Assembly: GCA_963169915.1 (NCBI GenBank)
Contig: CAUJEM010000035.1
Location: 1-64,000 of the forward strand
DNA length: 64,000 nt
From: Myxococcota bacterium
GTDB taxonomy: Bacteria; Myxococcota_A; Polyangia; Polyangiales; Polyangiaceae
Direction of reading: 5' to 3'
This document shows positions 8,594 to 18,073 of the stretch, in pieces. Position 1 is the stretch's first letter, and every line of letters starts with the position of its first letter. Position numbers and translations under genes: made by a program. The notes under the pieces were generated by a model. That model made no database searches. It was given only the letters and a program-made list of their open reading frames with translations, and was not told the DNA's origin.

Positions 8594-9898
8594 TCACACG
8601 TCCTCGATCCGGAGGAGGCGCGCCGGCCCACGGAGGAAGGGCTGCCGCGAGATGGCCTCCAGCGCGCGCTGGACGGCGCCCTCCCGAGTGACGTGCGTGA
8701 TGATGAGCACGCTGACGGGCTGCTCCAGCGCGCGGGCGCGCCCGTCTTGCACCATCTGCTCGATGCTGACGCCCTCCGCCGCCAGGCCATTGGCGATGCC
8801 GCCGAGGACCCCGGGGCGATCTTCCACGTCGAAGCGCAGGTAGTAGCGTGACTCCACGTCCTCCAGGGGCAGGAGCGGCCGCTCCTGGAGCTGAATGCCC
8901 CGCGTGGCGAGGCCCGGCTCCCCTTCACGCCTCGAGCGGGCGACGTCCACGATGTCCGCGACGACGCTGACGGCCGTGGGCATCTCCCCGGCGCCACGAC
9001 CGACGAGCAGGCAGGGGCCGAGCGCCTCGCCGATGACGCGCACGCCGTTGAGCACGCCGTCGATGTTGGCGAAGACGCTGGACTTGGCCACCAGCGCCGG
9101 GTGCACGCGCAGCGACAGAGCCTCGCCGTGCTCCCGCCCGATGGCGAGGTGCTTGATGGTGTAGCCGAAGCGGTCGGCGTAATGAAAATCGAGCTGATCG
9201 ATCTTGCGGATCCCTTCGGTGGGGACCCGGGCGGCGTCCACCTTGGCGCCGAAGGCGAGCATGCTCAGCACCACCAGCTTCTGCGCGGCGTCGTGGCCGT
9301 CGACGTCGAGCGAGGGCTCCGCCTCGGCGTAGCCGAGCGCCTGCGCCTCCGCGAGCATCTCCTCGAAGCCCGCTCGACGCCGCTGCATCTCCGTGAGGAT
9401 GTAGTTGCAGGTGCCGTTCAGGATGCCGTGCAGCGAGCCGACCCAGTCGCTCGTCAAGGCCTCGCGCAGCGTGCGCACGATGGGGATCCCTCCGCCCACC
9501 GACGCCTCGAAGGCCAGATCCACCCCCGCCTCGACGGCCTCGCCGAGCAGCGCGGGGCCCTGCCTCGCCAGCAGGAGCTTGTTGGCCGTCACCACGCTGG
9601 CACCGCGCGCCAGGGCGCGCCTCAGCAGGGCCCCGGCGGGCTCCTCGCCCCCGAGGACCTCCACCACCACGTCCAGCTCCTCGCTCAGCACCTGCTCCGG
9701 ATCGGTCGTCAGCCACTCCCGGCGACACTCCGGGACGCGCGGGGCGTCCAGCTCTCGCACGAGCACGCGGACGATCTCGAGCGGCGCCCCCACCTTCGCC
9801 GCCAGGTAGGCCCGATGGCGCTCGATGAGCCGGATGACCCCTCCCCCAACGGTCCCACAGCCCAACAGCCCAATTTTGACGCTCGCGACTCTGCTCAA
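8594..9898 (-). CDS. hom: Homoserine dehydrogenase with ACT domain
   Basis: This enzyme reduces aspartate semialdehyde to homoserine in the threonine/methionine branch. The 434-residue protein has an N-terminal Rossmann motif (IGLLGCGTVGGGV), a catalytic-domain segment GGGIPIVRTLREAL, and a C-terminal ACT domain starting near residue 350 with YYLRFDVEDRPGVLGGIA, which suggests allosteric control by an amino acid (threonine in studied homologues). The start is TTG at 9898, preceded by GAGGTCAGC as ribosome-binding site; no in-frame ATG or GTG keeps the nucleotide-binding strand. murI follows after 1 nt. Confidence 0.95.
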   Translation of the reverse strand: MSRVASVKIGLLGCGTVGGGVIRLIERHRAYLAAKVGAPLEIVRVLVRELDAPRVPECRREWLTTDPEQVLSEELDVVVEVLGGEEPAGALLRRALARGASVVTANKLLLARQGPALLGEAVEAGVDLAFEASVGGGIPIVRTLREALTSDWVGSLHGILNGTCNYILTEMQRRRAGFEEMLAEAQALGYAEAEPSLDVDGHDAAQKLVVLSMLAFGAKVDAARVPTEGIRKIDQLDFHYADRFGYTIKHLAIGREHGEALSLRVHPALVAKSSVFANIDGVLNGVRVIGEALGPCLLVGRGAGEMPTAVSVVADIVDVARSRREGEPGLATRGIQLQERPLLPLEDVESRYYLRFDVEDRPGVLGGIANGLAAEGVSIEQMVQDGRARALEQPVSVLIITHVTREGAVQRALEAISRQPFLRGPARLLRIEDV

Positions 9899-9982
9899 GC
9901 TGACCTCGACTCTGAGGCGCTCAGATAGCAGCGGAGGGTGCTCCAGCGCCAGCGGCGCGGGCGCGCCGCCGAGCGCCTCGCG

Positions 9983-11653
9983 TCAAATGGGCGGCGCCTG
10001 CTCCGCCTTCGTGGGGGGGTCGGCGAGGCTGACGCTCGGCTGGCTGTGCGTCAGCTCCTCCAGCCACTCGAGCCGTGGTCGGATCCTGGTCTTGATGCTC
10101 CGTCGCGGCGCCGGACGCATCTCCTGCTCCCAGGTGCGGACCCGCGGGACGCCGGCGTTGCTGGCGACCAAGGTGGGCATGCCGCTCACGGGATCGGCGT
10201 CCACGATGAAGAAGGAGTGGTAGTGCAGGTTCCCGTCGCTCCTCAGGCCGTGGATGGTGACGATGTCCAAGGGCCGAAAGCGCGCCCGGTGCGCGTACAC
10301 CCCGTCGAAGAACGCGCGCCCGGCCATCAGCGGCACGCGCTCTTCGGGTGCCAGATCGACCACCTCGAACCAGTCCGGCCGGGACCAGGCGTAGTCCACG
10401 AAGCGCTCCACACTGCGGCGGTTGTCGAGCGCGAGGGCGTCGAAATCCAGCCGGCCCTGGGTGCGCTCGCGCGGCTCGTCTCGGCTGCGGTACCAGGTGC
10501 CGCTGCTGCGCTCGAGCACGTCCGTGATGAAGTCGATGCACACCTCCGGGATGAGCGGCCGCCCCGCGGCGTCGAAGACGCGGTAGCCGTCACCGTTGAA
10601 CTGGTAGCTGTCCCAGCCATGGCGGTAGGCCCACGCCCACGCCCGGCGCAGCTCGCCGTCCTGCTGCCCGATCTCGGTGCGAGGCTCGTCGAAGGGCAGC
10701 GCTTCATCCAGCTTCCGGCCGATGACCTCCCGCAGCTTGGCCAGCACCGCCGCGCGCCGGGCGTGGAGGCTCCGCGCGGCCTGGAGCTGCTCGCTCGCGC
10801 CAGGAGGGACGAGCTCGCACTGCTCCCGCAGGCCCGTCCCGACCCGGCTGAGGAGCGTGGGCACCTCGAGCTCCCCGTAGCGCAGCGCCGCGATGAGGTG
10901 CGCGGCGGTGATGCGCTCCACGCGCAGCTCGTCGAAGCCGAGCCGCGCCGCCAGCGCGCCCACGTCCAGGTGCAGCGGCGCGGCCGGCGGCGCCTCCGCC
11001 TCCCAGACTCGATCGAACAGCCACAGGCGCGCGCGCTTGCCCTGCTCCGGACCGTCGAGCCACTCGTAGTACAGCTTCCCTCGGCGGACCCGGCGCACCT
11101 CCGCGCCGCGCTCGACGCGCAGCTCGGGCGCACGGAAGAGGTGCCCGAGCTCCACCCACTCGGTGATGGCCCCCGCGAGCTCCGGCGCCTCGGCGTAGAG
11201 GTAGCCCTCTCGCAGGAACACGGCTCGCGCCAGCTCTGGCCGGTTGACGAGGAGCTTCGACAGCAGGTGGAGCTGCCACAGCGGCGCGCGGCTGCTGCGT
11301 AGCTGCTCTCGGTAGAGCTGCGCCTCCCGCTGCGGCCCCTCGCTCACGGCGGGCGGCCGCTCGAACAGCACGGCAGCCGCCTTGGCGCGCCCGAGGATCC
11401 CGGGGCGCGCCGCGTCGAGCGCCGGCGTCCCGGGGAGCTGGGGCTCGGCCCGCGCCCGAGCGAGCAGGCGCTCACAGGCCGCGTGCGCCTCCTGCTCGCC
11501 CGCCACGACCGCCGGCGCTCGGCTGCCGCCGCTCGCGGCGGCGCTCGTGGCGGTCTGCTCCACGGGGGCGCTCGGGGACTGGCAGCCCACCCCGAGGAGC
11601 GCCAGCAACGCCGACGCCGACCACACGACGGTCGACCACGCCAAGGCGTCCAC
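9983..11653 (-). CDS. Large lipoprotein of unknown function
   Basis: I do not recognise this 556-residue protein. The GTG at 11653 was preferred over a TTG at 11680 because it starts a clean signal ending in LLALLGVGC. The mature protein is mixed alpha/beta without low complexity beyond the first ~35 residues. Its C-terminal third contains YRHGWDSYQFNGDGYRVFD, PEVCIDFITDVLERSSGTWY and NLHYHSFFIVDADPVSGMPT, whose conserved-looking Trp, Asp, Cys and His residues suggest an enzymatic or ligand-binding domain, possibly of the NlpC/P60 or transglutaminase kind (Cys, then His-Ser, then Asp), but this is speculation. It lies between lon and hom on the same strand. Confidence 0.68.
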   Translation of the reverse strand: MDALAWSTVVWSASALLALLGVGCQSPSAPVEQTATSAAASGGSRAPAVVAGEQEAHAACERLLARARAEPQLPGTPALDAARPGILGRAKAAAVLFERPPAVSEGPQREAQLYREQLRSSRAPLWQLHLLSKLLVNRPELARAVFLREGYLYAEAPELAGAITEWVELGHLFRAPELRVERGAEVRRVRRGKLYYEWLDGPEQGKRARLWLFDRVWEAEAPPAAPLHLDVGALAARLGFDELRVERITAAHLIAALRYGELEVPTLLSRVGTGLREQCELVPPGASEQLQAARSLHARRAAVLAKLREVIGRKLDEALPFDEPRTEIGQQDGELRRAWAWAYRHGWDSYQFNGDGYRVFDAAGRPLIPEVCIDFITDVLERSSGTWYRSRDEPRERTQGRLDFDALALDNRRSVERFVDYAWSRPDWFEVVDLAPEERVPLMAGRAFFDGVYAHRARFRPLDIVTIHGLRSDGNLHYHSFFIVDADPVSGMPTLVASNAGVPRVRTWEQEMRPAPRRSIKTRIRPRLEWLEELTHSQPSVSLADPPTKAEQAPPI

Positions 11654-11767
11654 CCTACGGCGCGGCGCGCGCCGATGCAAACCGCCCTCGCGCGGCGCAC
11701 GCGGCGGAGCCTCGCGGGGCCGGCGCGGCGCCGCCGGCAGGGTGAGCCCCCGCCGACACGAGGCGCC

Positions 11768-14188
11768 TCAGTTGCTCGCCACGGGCGCCGCCTCGACGGC
11801 CTCCGGGCTCGGCTGGGGGTACTCCTCGAGCGCGGCCTTCAGCACGTCGTCCACCTTGCTCACGAGCACGAACTCCAGCTCGTCCCGCACCTCCTTGGGC
11901 ACCTCGTCGAGATCGGCCTTGTTGCGATCTGGCACGATCACGCGCTTGATGCCCGCGCGGTGCGCGGCGAGCGTCTTCTCCTTGAGGCCGCCGATGGGGA
12001 GCACGCGTCCGCGCAGGCTCATCTCACCCGTCATGGCGACGTCGTGACGCACCCGGATGCCCGTCATCAGGCTCACCAGGGCGGTGAACATGGTGATGCC
12101 CGCGGACGGGCCGTCCTTGGGCATGGCGCCCGCCGGGATGTGGATGTGGACGTCGCTCTTCTCCAGGAAGTCCTTGGGGACGCCGTAGCGCACGCTGTTG
12201 GCGCGGAGGTAGCTCAGCGCCGCGTGGGCGCTCTCCTTCATGACGTCACCGAGCTGCCCCGTGAGCTGCAGCTTGCCGGTGCCGTGCATGCGCGTGGCCT
12301 CGATGAACAAGATCTCGCCGCCCACGCTCGTCCACGCGAGCCCCGTGGCCACCCCCGTCTCCTCGGTCCGCTCGGCCACCTCGCTGGTGAAGCGGATGGG
12401 GCCCAGGTACGTGGCGATGTCCTCCGCGGACTTGATGAGGTGCAGCTCCTTGGCGCCCTCGGCGACCTTCACGGCGACGCCCCGGATCACGCTGGCCACC
12501 TGCCGCTCCAAGCTGCGGACGCCGGCCTCGCGCGTGTAGTGGTCCACGATGGCCTCGATGGCCTCGTCCGTGATCTGGATGAGCTCGGCGTTGAGGCCGT
12601 GCTCCTCCACCTGCTTGGGGATGAGGTGCTGGCGCGCGATGGCCATCTTCTCTCGCCGCGTGTACCCGGGGATCTCCAAGATCTCCATGCGGTCACGCAG
12701 CGGCGCGGGGATGGGGTCCGCCACGTTGGCGGTGGCGACGAACATCACGTTCGACAAATCATAAGGGATCTCGAGGTAGTGATCCGCGAAGGTGTTGTTC
12801 TGCTCCGGATCCAGCACCTCCAGCAGCGCCGAGCTGGGGTCACCCCGGAAGTCGTGGCCGAGCTTGTCCACCTCGTCCATCATGAACACCGGGTTGATGC
12901 TGCCGGTCTTCTTCATGCCCTGGATGATCTGGCCGGGGAGCGCCCCCACGTAGGTGCGGCGGTGCCCCCGGATGGCCGCCTCGTCGTGTACGCCGCCGAG
13001 GCTCACGCGCACGAACTTCCGGCCCAGCGCCCGCGCGATGCTGCGACCGAGCGAGGTCTTGCCGACGCCCGGCGGCCCGAGCAGGCACAAGATAGGACCT
13101 TTTTTGTCCTTCTTGAGCTTGCGCACCGCCAGGTACTCCACGATGCGCTTCTTGACCTTGTCGAGGCCGTAGTGGTCCTCGTCCAGCACGCGGCGCACCT
13201 CCGCGATGTCTAGGTTGTCCTCCGTGGACACGTGCCACGGGATGTCCAAGATCCAGTCGAGGTAGGTGCGGACCACCGTGTACTCCGCCGAGCCCACCTG
13301 CATGCTGCGCAGGCGCTTCATCTGCTTCTTGGCGACGGACTCCGCCTCCGTGGGCAGGGCGGCCTTGGCGATGCGCTCCTCCAGCCCGTCGAGATCGCTC
13401 TGATCTCCGTCGTCTTCGCCCAGCTCCTCCTTGACGGCCTTGAGCTGCTGCCGCAGGACGTACTCGCGCTGATTTTTGCCCATCTCCTCCTTGATCTGGG
13501 AGTTGATGCGCTCGCGCATCTTCAAGATCTCGAGCTGGCGCGTCAGCAGCCGCAGCACCTTACGGATGCGCTCCTTGACGTCCACGGTCTCCAGAAACTG
13601 CGCCTTCTCGTCCACCGGCGCGTCGAGGTTGGCCGCCACCAGGTCCGCGAGCGCGCCCGGGGCTTGGATGGAGTCGACCAGCGCGGCCGCCTCACGCGGC
13701 AGCTCTGGCATCAGCTGGATGACCTGCTTGGCGACGTCCCGGAGGCTCATCGCCAGCGCCTCCGCCTCCACGTCCTCCAGCGGCGGCACCTCCACCTTCG
13801 CGACCCGCGCCTTCATGAAGGGGCTGCTCTGCGAGACCGAGTCGAGCTGGATGCGCGTGAGGCCCTGCAAGATGAGCGAGTAGTTGCCGGAGCTGTGCTT
13901 CAGCGCCTTGAGCACGCGCGCGGCGCACCCGATGGGGTAGAGGTCGTCCCCGCCCGGGTCGTCCGTCGCTGGATCTCGCTGCGCAAAAATGGCGATGATG
14001 GGCGCGCCCTGCTCGCTCACCGCCTCCACGAGCGCGACGGACTTCTCCCGCCCCACGTCGAAGGGCGCGACGGCCCCCGGAAACAGCACGGCGTTGCGGA
14101 TGGGCAGCACGGGGAGCTCTTCATCGAACGTCAGCTCCTCCTCACTGGGGACCGTGGCTTGCGCGGGCGGCTTCTTCTTGTCGGTCAT
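11768..14188 (-). CDS. lon: ATP-dependent protease Lon
   Basis: This is a full-length Lon (806 residues). The N-terminal substrate-recognition domain begins at LPVLPIRNAVLFPGAVAP. The AAA module has Walker A GPPGVGKTS (about residue 370) and the Walker B segment FMMDEVDKLG. The protease domain has the Ser-Lys dyad in PKDGPSAGIT (about residue 692) and GGLKEKTLAA (about residue 735). It degrades misfolded and regulatory proteins in the cytoplasm; M. xanthus has two Lon proteases, one needed for development, and this gene could be either. The start is supported by AAGGACAGC upstream of the ATG. Confidence 0.97.
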   Translation of the reverse strand: MTDKKKPPAQATVPSEEELTFDEELPVLPIRNAVLFPGAVAPFDVGREKSVALVEAVSEQGAPIIAIFAQRDPATDDPGGDDLYPIGCAARVLKALKHSSGNYSLILQGLTRIQLDSVSQSSPFMKARVAKVEVPPLEDVEAEALAMSLRDVAKQVIQLMPELPREAAALVDSIQAPGALADLVAANLDAPVDEKAQFLETVDVKERIRKVLRLLTRQLEILKMRERINSQIKEEMGKNQREYVLRQQLKAVKEELGEDDGDQSDLDGLEERIAKAALPTEAESVAKKQMKRLRSMQVGSAEYTVVRTYLDWILDIPWHVSTEDNLDIAEVRRVLDEDHYGLDKVKKRIVEYLAVRKLKKDKKGPILCLLGPPGVGKTSLGRSIARALGRKFVRVSLGGVHDEAAIRGHRRTYVGALPGQIIQGMKKTGSINPVFMMDEVDKLGHDFRGDPSSALLEVLDPEQNNTFADHYLEIPYDLSNVMFVATANVADPIPAPLRDRMEILEIPGYTRREKMAIARQHLIPKQVEEHGLNAELIQITDEAIEAIVDHYTREAGVRSLERQVASVIRGVAVKVAEGAKELHLIKSAEDIATYLGPIRFTSEVAERTEETGVATGLAWTSVGGEILFIEATRMHGTGKLQLTGQLGDVMKESAHAALSYLRANSVRYGVPKDFLEKSDVHIHIPAGAMPKDGPSAGITMFTALVSLMTGIRVRHDVAMTGEMSLRGRVLPIGGLKEKTLAAHRAGIKRVIVPDRNKADLDEVPKEVRDELEFVLVSKVDDVLKAALEEYPQPSPEAVEAAPVASN

Positions 14189-14487
14189 GCTGTCCTTGCC
14201 TCGTTGCGAGGGCTCGGCGGCCCTCAGACAACGCTAATGCGTCCGGTCGTGCCTGGGGTCAAGGCCACGCCCTGCATTCAGCGTGCCAAACACCGAGCTG
14301 CCTCGGCGTGCGCGATCTCCGAGGGCCGCTCCCCAGCCTCCGGCGGCCTCGCTCCGGCGCGCTCACCCAGCGCCGCGACCCACCATGCACCGCGACCCCT
14401 GCCGCGCGGCCTCGCCCGAGCGGCCCCGTGCCGTGCACGCCCTGAGAGCCGGCGGTGGGCGCCGAGGCCGTAGGCCGAAGCCCTGCT
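14189..14487. other. Intergenic region upstream of lon
   Basis: About 300 bp between lon and the following Cys-rich lipoprotein gene, which is transcribed toward lon. The part nearest lon holds a promoter candidate (14234-14262). The remaining ~200 bp are GC-rich and contain no convincing gene, repeat or RNA structure. Confidence 0.5.
14234..14262 (-). promoter_or_regulatory. Candidate sigma-70 promoter of lon
   Basis: On the minus strand TTGACC (14262-14257), 17 bp, then CATTAG (14239-14234). The -35 matches five of six consensus bases and the -10 three of six. It would start the lon mRNA about 40 nt before the ATG. No heat-shock-type element (CIRCE or sigma-32 pattern) was noticed. Confidence 0.4.
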
Positions 14488-15036
14488 TCAGTCGTCCATG
14501 ACCTCGGGGCACTTCCGGTCGAGCGCCTCGCAGTCCGCGGTCTTCGGCACGTCCGGCTCCTCCGTGTTGGTGCAGCTCAGCTCCCGGTAGGCCTTGCTGT
14601 AGGCGGCGCTCATCTGGGTCATGCAGTCCTCCCACTCGCCCACCGTCGCGGTGCAGCCGGCCACCTTCTCACGGTCGCTCGAGACGTCATCGCAGGCGTT
14701 CTCATCCGGCTTGTTCTGTGCCTTGGCGCTCGCCACGCACTGGTCGATGGCAGCCTCCGTGCACCCCTCCGGGTTCATGGCGCCGAGCTGAGCCGCGCAC
14801 ATCCCGCGGTACTCTGCGTCACCGAAGGCGCTGGCGCTGGCCTTGCTGGCGTTGCGGCACGCCGTCTGGATCTCCCCGTCCGAGAGGTCCTTGAGCTGCT
14901 TGTCCCGTGGCAACCCGGTGCTGTAGCCGCCGCCTCCGCCATCGCCGGAGGAGCCACAGCCCACGGCGCCGAGCAGCGCAGCGGCCAGCAGAGAGCCACG
15001 AACCAGATCCATCCCTAGCGCGAAGTGATTGGCCAT
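14488..15036 (-). CDS. Cys-rich lipoprotein, paralogue A
   Basis: The ATG at 15036 gives a 182-residue lipoprotein with lipobox GAVGC; a second ATG at 15012 is equally possible. After a Gly-rich linker comes GGGGGYSTGLPRDKQ, nearly identical in the paralogue at 17498-18073. Both then share the pattern of conserved cysteines, with VGEWEDCM here and VGQWEDCM there, and a Cys-rich C-terminus (CEALDRKCPEV). The shared Cys pattern indicates a disulfide-stabilised helical domain outside the cytoplasm. Together with the SUMF1-domain lipoprotein between them, the two copies form a same-strand block. Function unknown. Confidence 0.75.
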   Translation of the reverse strand: MANHFALGMDLVRGSLLAAALLGAVGCGSSGDGGGGGYSTGLPRDKQLKDLSDGEIQTACRNASKASASAFGDAEYRGMCAAQLGAMNPEGCTEAAIDQCVASAKAQNKPDENACDDVSSDREKVAGCTATVGEWEDCMTQMSAAYSKAYRELSCTNTEEPDVPKTADCEALDRKCPEVMDD

Positions 15037-15273
15037 GGCCGCAGTCTGACTCGGCGCGGGCGCGACTTCAACCGGACCCGAGGGCGCCCTCCTCTGGCGG
15101 CGACCTCCTCGCCGCACGTTCCCCACCGAGCGGACGCACGTCTGCTGCGCCAGGCGGACGACCGAGGCGCCTGCAGGAGTACCCTCGGGCGAACGGCGCA
15201 TGACTCGGGGTCATCGTGGGTCGCTCATCCTTCGATGTGAGGCTCTCTCATCCTCTCCTCTCTGCCGCGTGAC

Positions 15274-17115
15274 TCACGGCGCACTCCTGGCGCAGCGGCC
15301 CGCGAGGTGGTCGCTCCGGTACGTCGGGGGGTAACTGTTGCGGTGGCCGGCGGTGAGGTACGAGGCGACGCTGTAGAACGAGCCACCCCGGTACACCCGG
15401 TCGGAGGCTGAGGTGATGTTTGCACAGTCATTGCATGAGCTCGTTGGGTAGGGGCTCTTGTACCAGTCCAGCGTCCACTCCCACACGCTCCCCGCCAGGT
15501 CCGACTGCCCCCAGCGCCCGTTGCCCGCCGGCACCGAGCCCACCGGCGCGATGTCCGCAAGACCGTCGCAGTTGCTCGTGCCGCTCCAGAGGCAGCCGTG
15601 CACCGCCCTCGTGATGTCCGGTGCAGGTGTCGACCCCCACGGATACGTCCTGTCGTTCGCTCCCCCAGCCGCCGCGTACTGCCACTCCGCCTCGCTCGGC
15701 AGGAAGCCTCCGTCCCAGAGGCAGAAGGCATGAAGCTCGTACCAGCTGAGGCAGTTCTGCGGCAGCTTCTCCGTGCTGCCGGCCGTGGGCGTCCAGGTAG
15801 CGACCGCGGAGCTGCAACTAGAAGCGAGCACGCTGTCCCAGCCGGCCTTCGTCGTCGGGATCTGGGTGTTCCAGGAGCCGTCCCACCCGGGCTCATGGCT
15901 GGGGCCATTGCTGTTCGAGAGCCCGGCGCCGCCGTTCAAATGCGTGTGCTTGCCGCTGCCCGCCGCAGGCCGCCAGCCGTCTACCCACGCGTCTACGAAC
16001 GCACGGAACCGCCCCACCGTCACCTCGTACTGGTCCAGCCGGAAGCTGCTCACCCGCGCCGTGTGGCTCGAGTCCAGCCGCGTCGTCTCCCCGCCTTGCA
16101 CCAGCAGGCTCGTGCAGCAGCTCTCATTGCCGCTCGGGCCACAGTCGCTCTTGCCGGGGCCGCTGGTGGCGCAGCTCGGGGGTGGCGCAGCGCACGCCCC
16201 GCCGGAGCAGATCTCCCCAGGGCTGCACGCCCTACGGGGAGCGCACGCGGTTCCACAGGTGGCGGGAGTGTTGAGGTTCACCTCGCAGCCGTTGCTCGCG
16301 TCGTTGTCGCAGTTGCCGTACCCGCTCGCGCACGTGATGCCGCACGTGCCATCACTGCACGTCGCCGTGCCGTTCACCGTGCTGCATGCCTGGCGGTTGC
16401 CGCACGTGGTGCCGCAGGCGCTCGGGTCGTTCAGGTTCACCTCGCAGCCGTTGCTTGGGTCGCCGTCGCAATCCCCCGTGCCGCCCGTGCAGCCCTGGCA
16501 GTGCCCCGCCGAGCAGTACTCCGTCCCAGCGCTGCACGCCGCCACGTCCTGCCACGTGCCCGTGCCGTCGCACTGCTGCGGCCGAGCGCCGTTGCAGCGC
16601 CGCGCGCCCGGCGTGCACGTCCCCGAGCAGGCCCCGCCCACGCACGCCCGCCCCGTGCAGGGCTCCACCTCCTCCGTAGTCACCAGGTCCGGACCGCACT
16701 CCTTGACCACCTGCCCCTCACAGAACGTATCCCCCGGCGCCTTGCCGGCACAGTCGGCCAGGACGGGCTCGCACAGCCCCTGGTTGTCGCTGCGCGTGTC
16801 GCAGACCTGACCGGCAGGACAGCTCCCGGTCGTCTCCCACGTGCCGCCGTTGCAAGCGAGCTGCACCCGCTGCGCGTGCCCCGCGCACGCCAGCGTCCCG
16901 CTTGGCGCACAAGGTCCGTCCACCGTCCCCGTCCCCCCGCTCCCGGGCATTCCACCCGTCCCCCCGCTCCCGCTCACTCCCCCGCTCCCGCTCACGCCCG
17001 CGCCCCCGTCCACCGCGCTCAGCTCCTCGAGCTCCTCGATCCCCAGCAAGGCGTTGCACCCCGCCCCCAGCGCCACGCTCACCGCCATCACACCCACCAG
17101 GCTCCGCTTGGACAT
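15274..17115 (-). CDS. SUMF1/PvdO-domain lipoprotein with Cys-rich repeats
   Basis: This 613-residue lipoprotein starts with a signal ending in ALGAGC, then a Gly/Ser linker (~residues 38-70). Residues ~75-310 are a Cys-rich region with two copies of a motif of the form CDxDxSNGCEVNLN, each followed by a cluster of paired cysteines, a module common in myxobacterial surface proteins. Residues ~340-613 are a formylglycine-generating-enzyme-like (SUMF1) domain: FRLDQYEVTVGRFRAFVDAW, LPSEAEWQYAA, GSVWEWTLDW, VYRGGSFYS and the closing GRCARSAP. The Cys pair that performs catalysis in true FGE is not in place, so sulfatase activation is unlikely and a PvdO-like or binding role is more plausible. 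Confidence 0.82.
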   Translation of the reverse strand: MSKRSLVGVMAVSVALGAGCNALLGIEELEELSAVDGGAGVSGSGGVSGSGGTGGMPGSGGTGTVDGPCAPSGTLACAGHAQRVQLACNGGTWETTGSCPAGQVCDTRSDNQGLCEPVLADCAGKAPGDTFCEGQVVKECGPDLVTTEEVEPCTGRACVGGACSGTCTPGARRCNGARPQQCDGTGTWQDVAACSAGTEYCSAGHCQGCTGGTGDCDGDPSNGCEVNLNDPSACGTTCGNRQACSTVNGTATCSDGTCGITCASGYGNCDNDASNGCEVNLNTPATCGTACAPRRACSPGEICSGGACAAPPPSCATSGPGKSDCGPSGNESCCTSLLVQGGETTRLDSSHTARVSSFRLDQYEVTVGRFRAFVDAWVDGWRPAAGSGKHTHLNGGAGLSNSNGPSHEPGWDGSWNTQIPTTKAGWDSVLASSCSSAVATWTPTAGSTEKLPQNCLSWYELHAFCLWDGGFLPSEAEWQYAAAGGANDRTYPWGSTPAPDITRAVHGCLWSGTSNCDGLADIAPVGSVPAGNGRWGQSDLAGSVWEWTLDWYKSPYPTSSCNDCANITSASDRVYRGGSFYSVASYLTAGHRNSYPPTYRSDHLAGRCARSAP

Positions 17116-17497
17116 CGCGGCGCCAATCTACCAGACCAGCGCCCAGGAGATCACCAGGGCGCCGCGCGGGCGCGCCGCTGGAGCGCCCCGAGACGGACGG
17201 GACGACGCCGGCCGGCTCGCCCTCCCCCGCCCCTCGTCCCTGCTCCCGCCACCATCCCCTCGCTCCCACCCAGCCGGCGCCACCGCGCGCCAAGCCTCCT
17301 CGAGCGACGCCGCGCCGTGACCTCTGCGCCCGGTCGCTGCATGACGGAGCGCGAGGGATGCGCCGCTCTCCAACGACCGCTGGTGGGGCCTCCGAGTGGC
17401 CTCCACCACTCCGCGCCGTGCGACGCTCCTCGCGCGCGCCGCGGGCGCACCCTTGACGTTCGCTTCCGCGCGTGCCCCCGCGAGCGCCCGCCGCGCG
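17116..17497. other. Intergenic region, no gene seen
   Basis: A 382-bp GC-rich gap between the SUMF1-domain gene and the second Cys-rich lipoprotein gene, both on the minus strand. Reading frames here have no stop-free stretch with a signal peptide or recognisable motif beyond overlapping shadow frames. It presumably holds the promoter of the SUMF1-domain gene, but no clear -35/-10 pair was identified. Confidence 0.4.
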
Positions 17498-18073
17498 CTA
17501 GCCCTCGCCGCCGGGGCTGCTAGAGCTGAACAGCGCCGGACACCGCTCCTTCGCGGTGACGCACGAGGGCGGCGCTGGCGGCTCGGCCATCTCCGTCATG
17601 GTGCACGATAGCTGGGAGGTGGCCTTGCGGTAGGCCTCCCGGGAGTCGTTCATGCAGTCCTCCCACTGGCCCACCGTGATGGCGCAGTCCGCGAAGCGCG
17701 CCCGGTCCTCCCCGGCGTTGCTGCACTCGGACGGATCCGGGGGCTCCTCCTGAGCCCGGTAGGAGGCCATGCAGTCCTTGATGGCAGCGTCGGTGCAAGC
17801 CTCCGGGCTCGCCTTCGCGAGCTCCGCCGCGCAGAGTCCCCGGACCTCCGCGTCCGTCAGCTTGTAACCAGTGCCGCTCTGGACGCTCCGACAGGCCCTC
17901 TGGAGGTCTGCCTCCGTCAGGTCCTTGACCTGCTTGTCGCGTGGAAGCCCGGTGCTGTAGCCGCCCCCCCCGTCGCCCTCGCTCGGCGCGCCACAGCCCG
18001 CAGCCCCCAGCAGCGCTGCCATGAACAGGGCACCGAGGCCCCAACCGCTCACCACCCTCGAGTGACGCACCAT
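17498..18073 (-). CDS. Cys-rich lipoprotein, paralogue B
   Basis: A 191-residue lipoprotein (signal ending GAAGC) that is clearly paralogous to the gene at 14488-15036. It has DGGGGYSTGLPRDKQ near the N-terminus, LQRACRS, VRGLCAAEL, EACTDAAIKDCMAS, VGQWEDCM and QLSCTM in the same order and spacing. The ATG at 18073 was chosen because upstream codons do not encode a signal peptide. It differs by a C-terminal SSSSPGGEG tail. The duplication probably arose locally, with the SUMF1-domain gene now between the copies. Function unknown. Confidence 0.75.
   Translation of the reverse strand: MVRHSRVVSGWGLGALFMAALLGAAGCGAPSEGDGGGGYSTGLPRDKQVKDLTEADLQRACRSVQSGTGYKLTDAEVRGLCAAELAKASPEACTDAAIKDCMASYRAQEEPPDPSECSNAGEDRARFADCAITVGQWEDCMNDSREAYRKATSQLSCTMTEMAEPPAPPSCVTAKERCPALFSSSSPGGEG

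Noticed and set aside
11483-13213. A 576-codon frame opposite lon.
   Set aside because: Lon is complete and certain on the other strand.
15274-17115. A true formylglycine-generating enzyme with a sulfatase substrate.
   Set aside because: The paired catalytic cysteines are missing, and no sulfatase or CxPxR-bearing protein lies nearby.
15598-17523. A 641-codon plus-strand frame over the SUMF1-domain gene.
   Set aside because: It has Arg/Ala repeats and no domain; the minus strand encodes a lipobox, Cys-rich modules and a SUMF1 domain.
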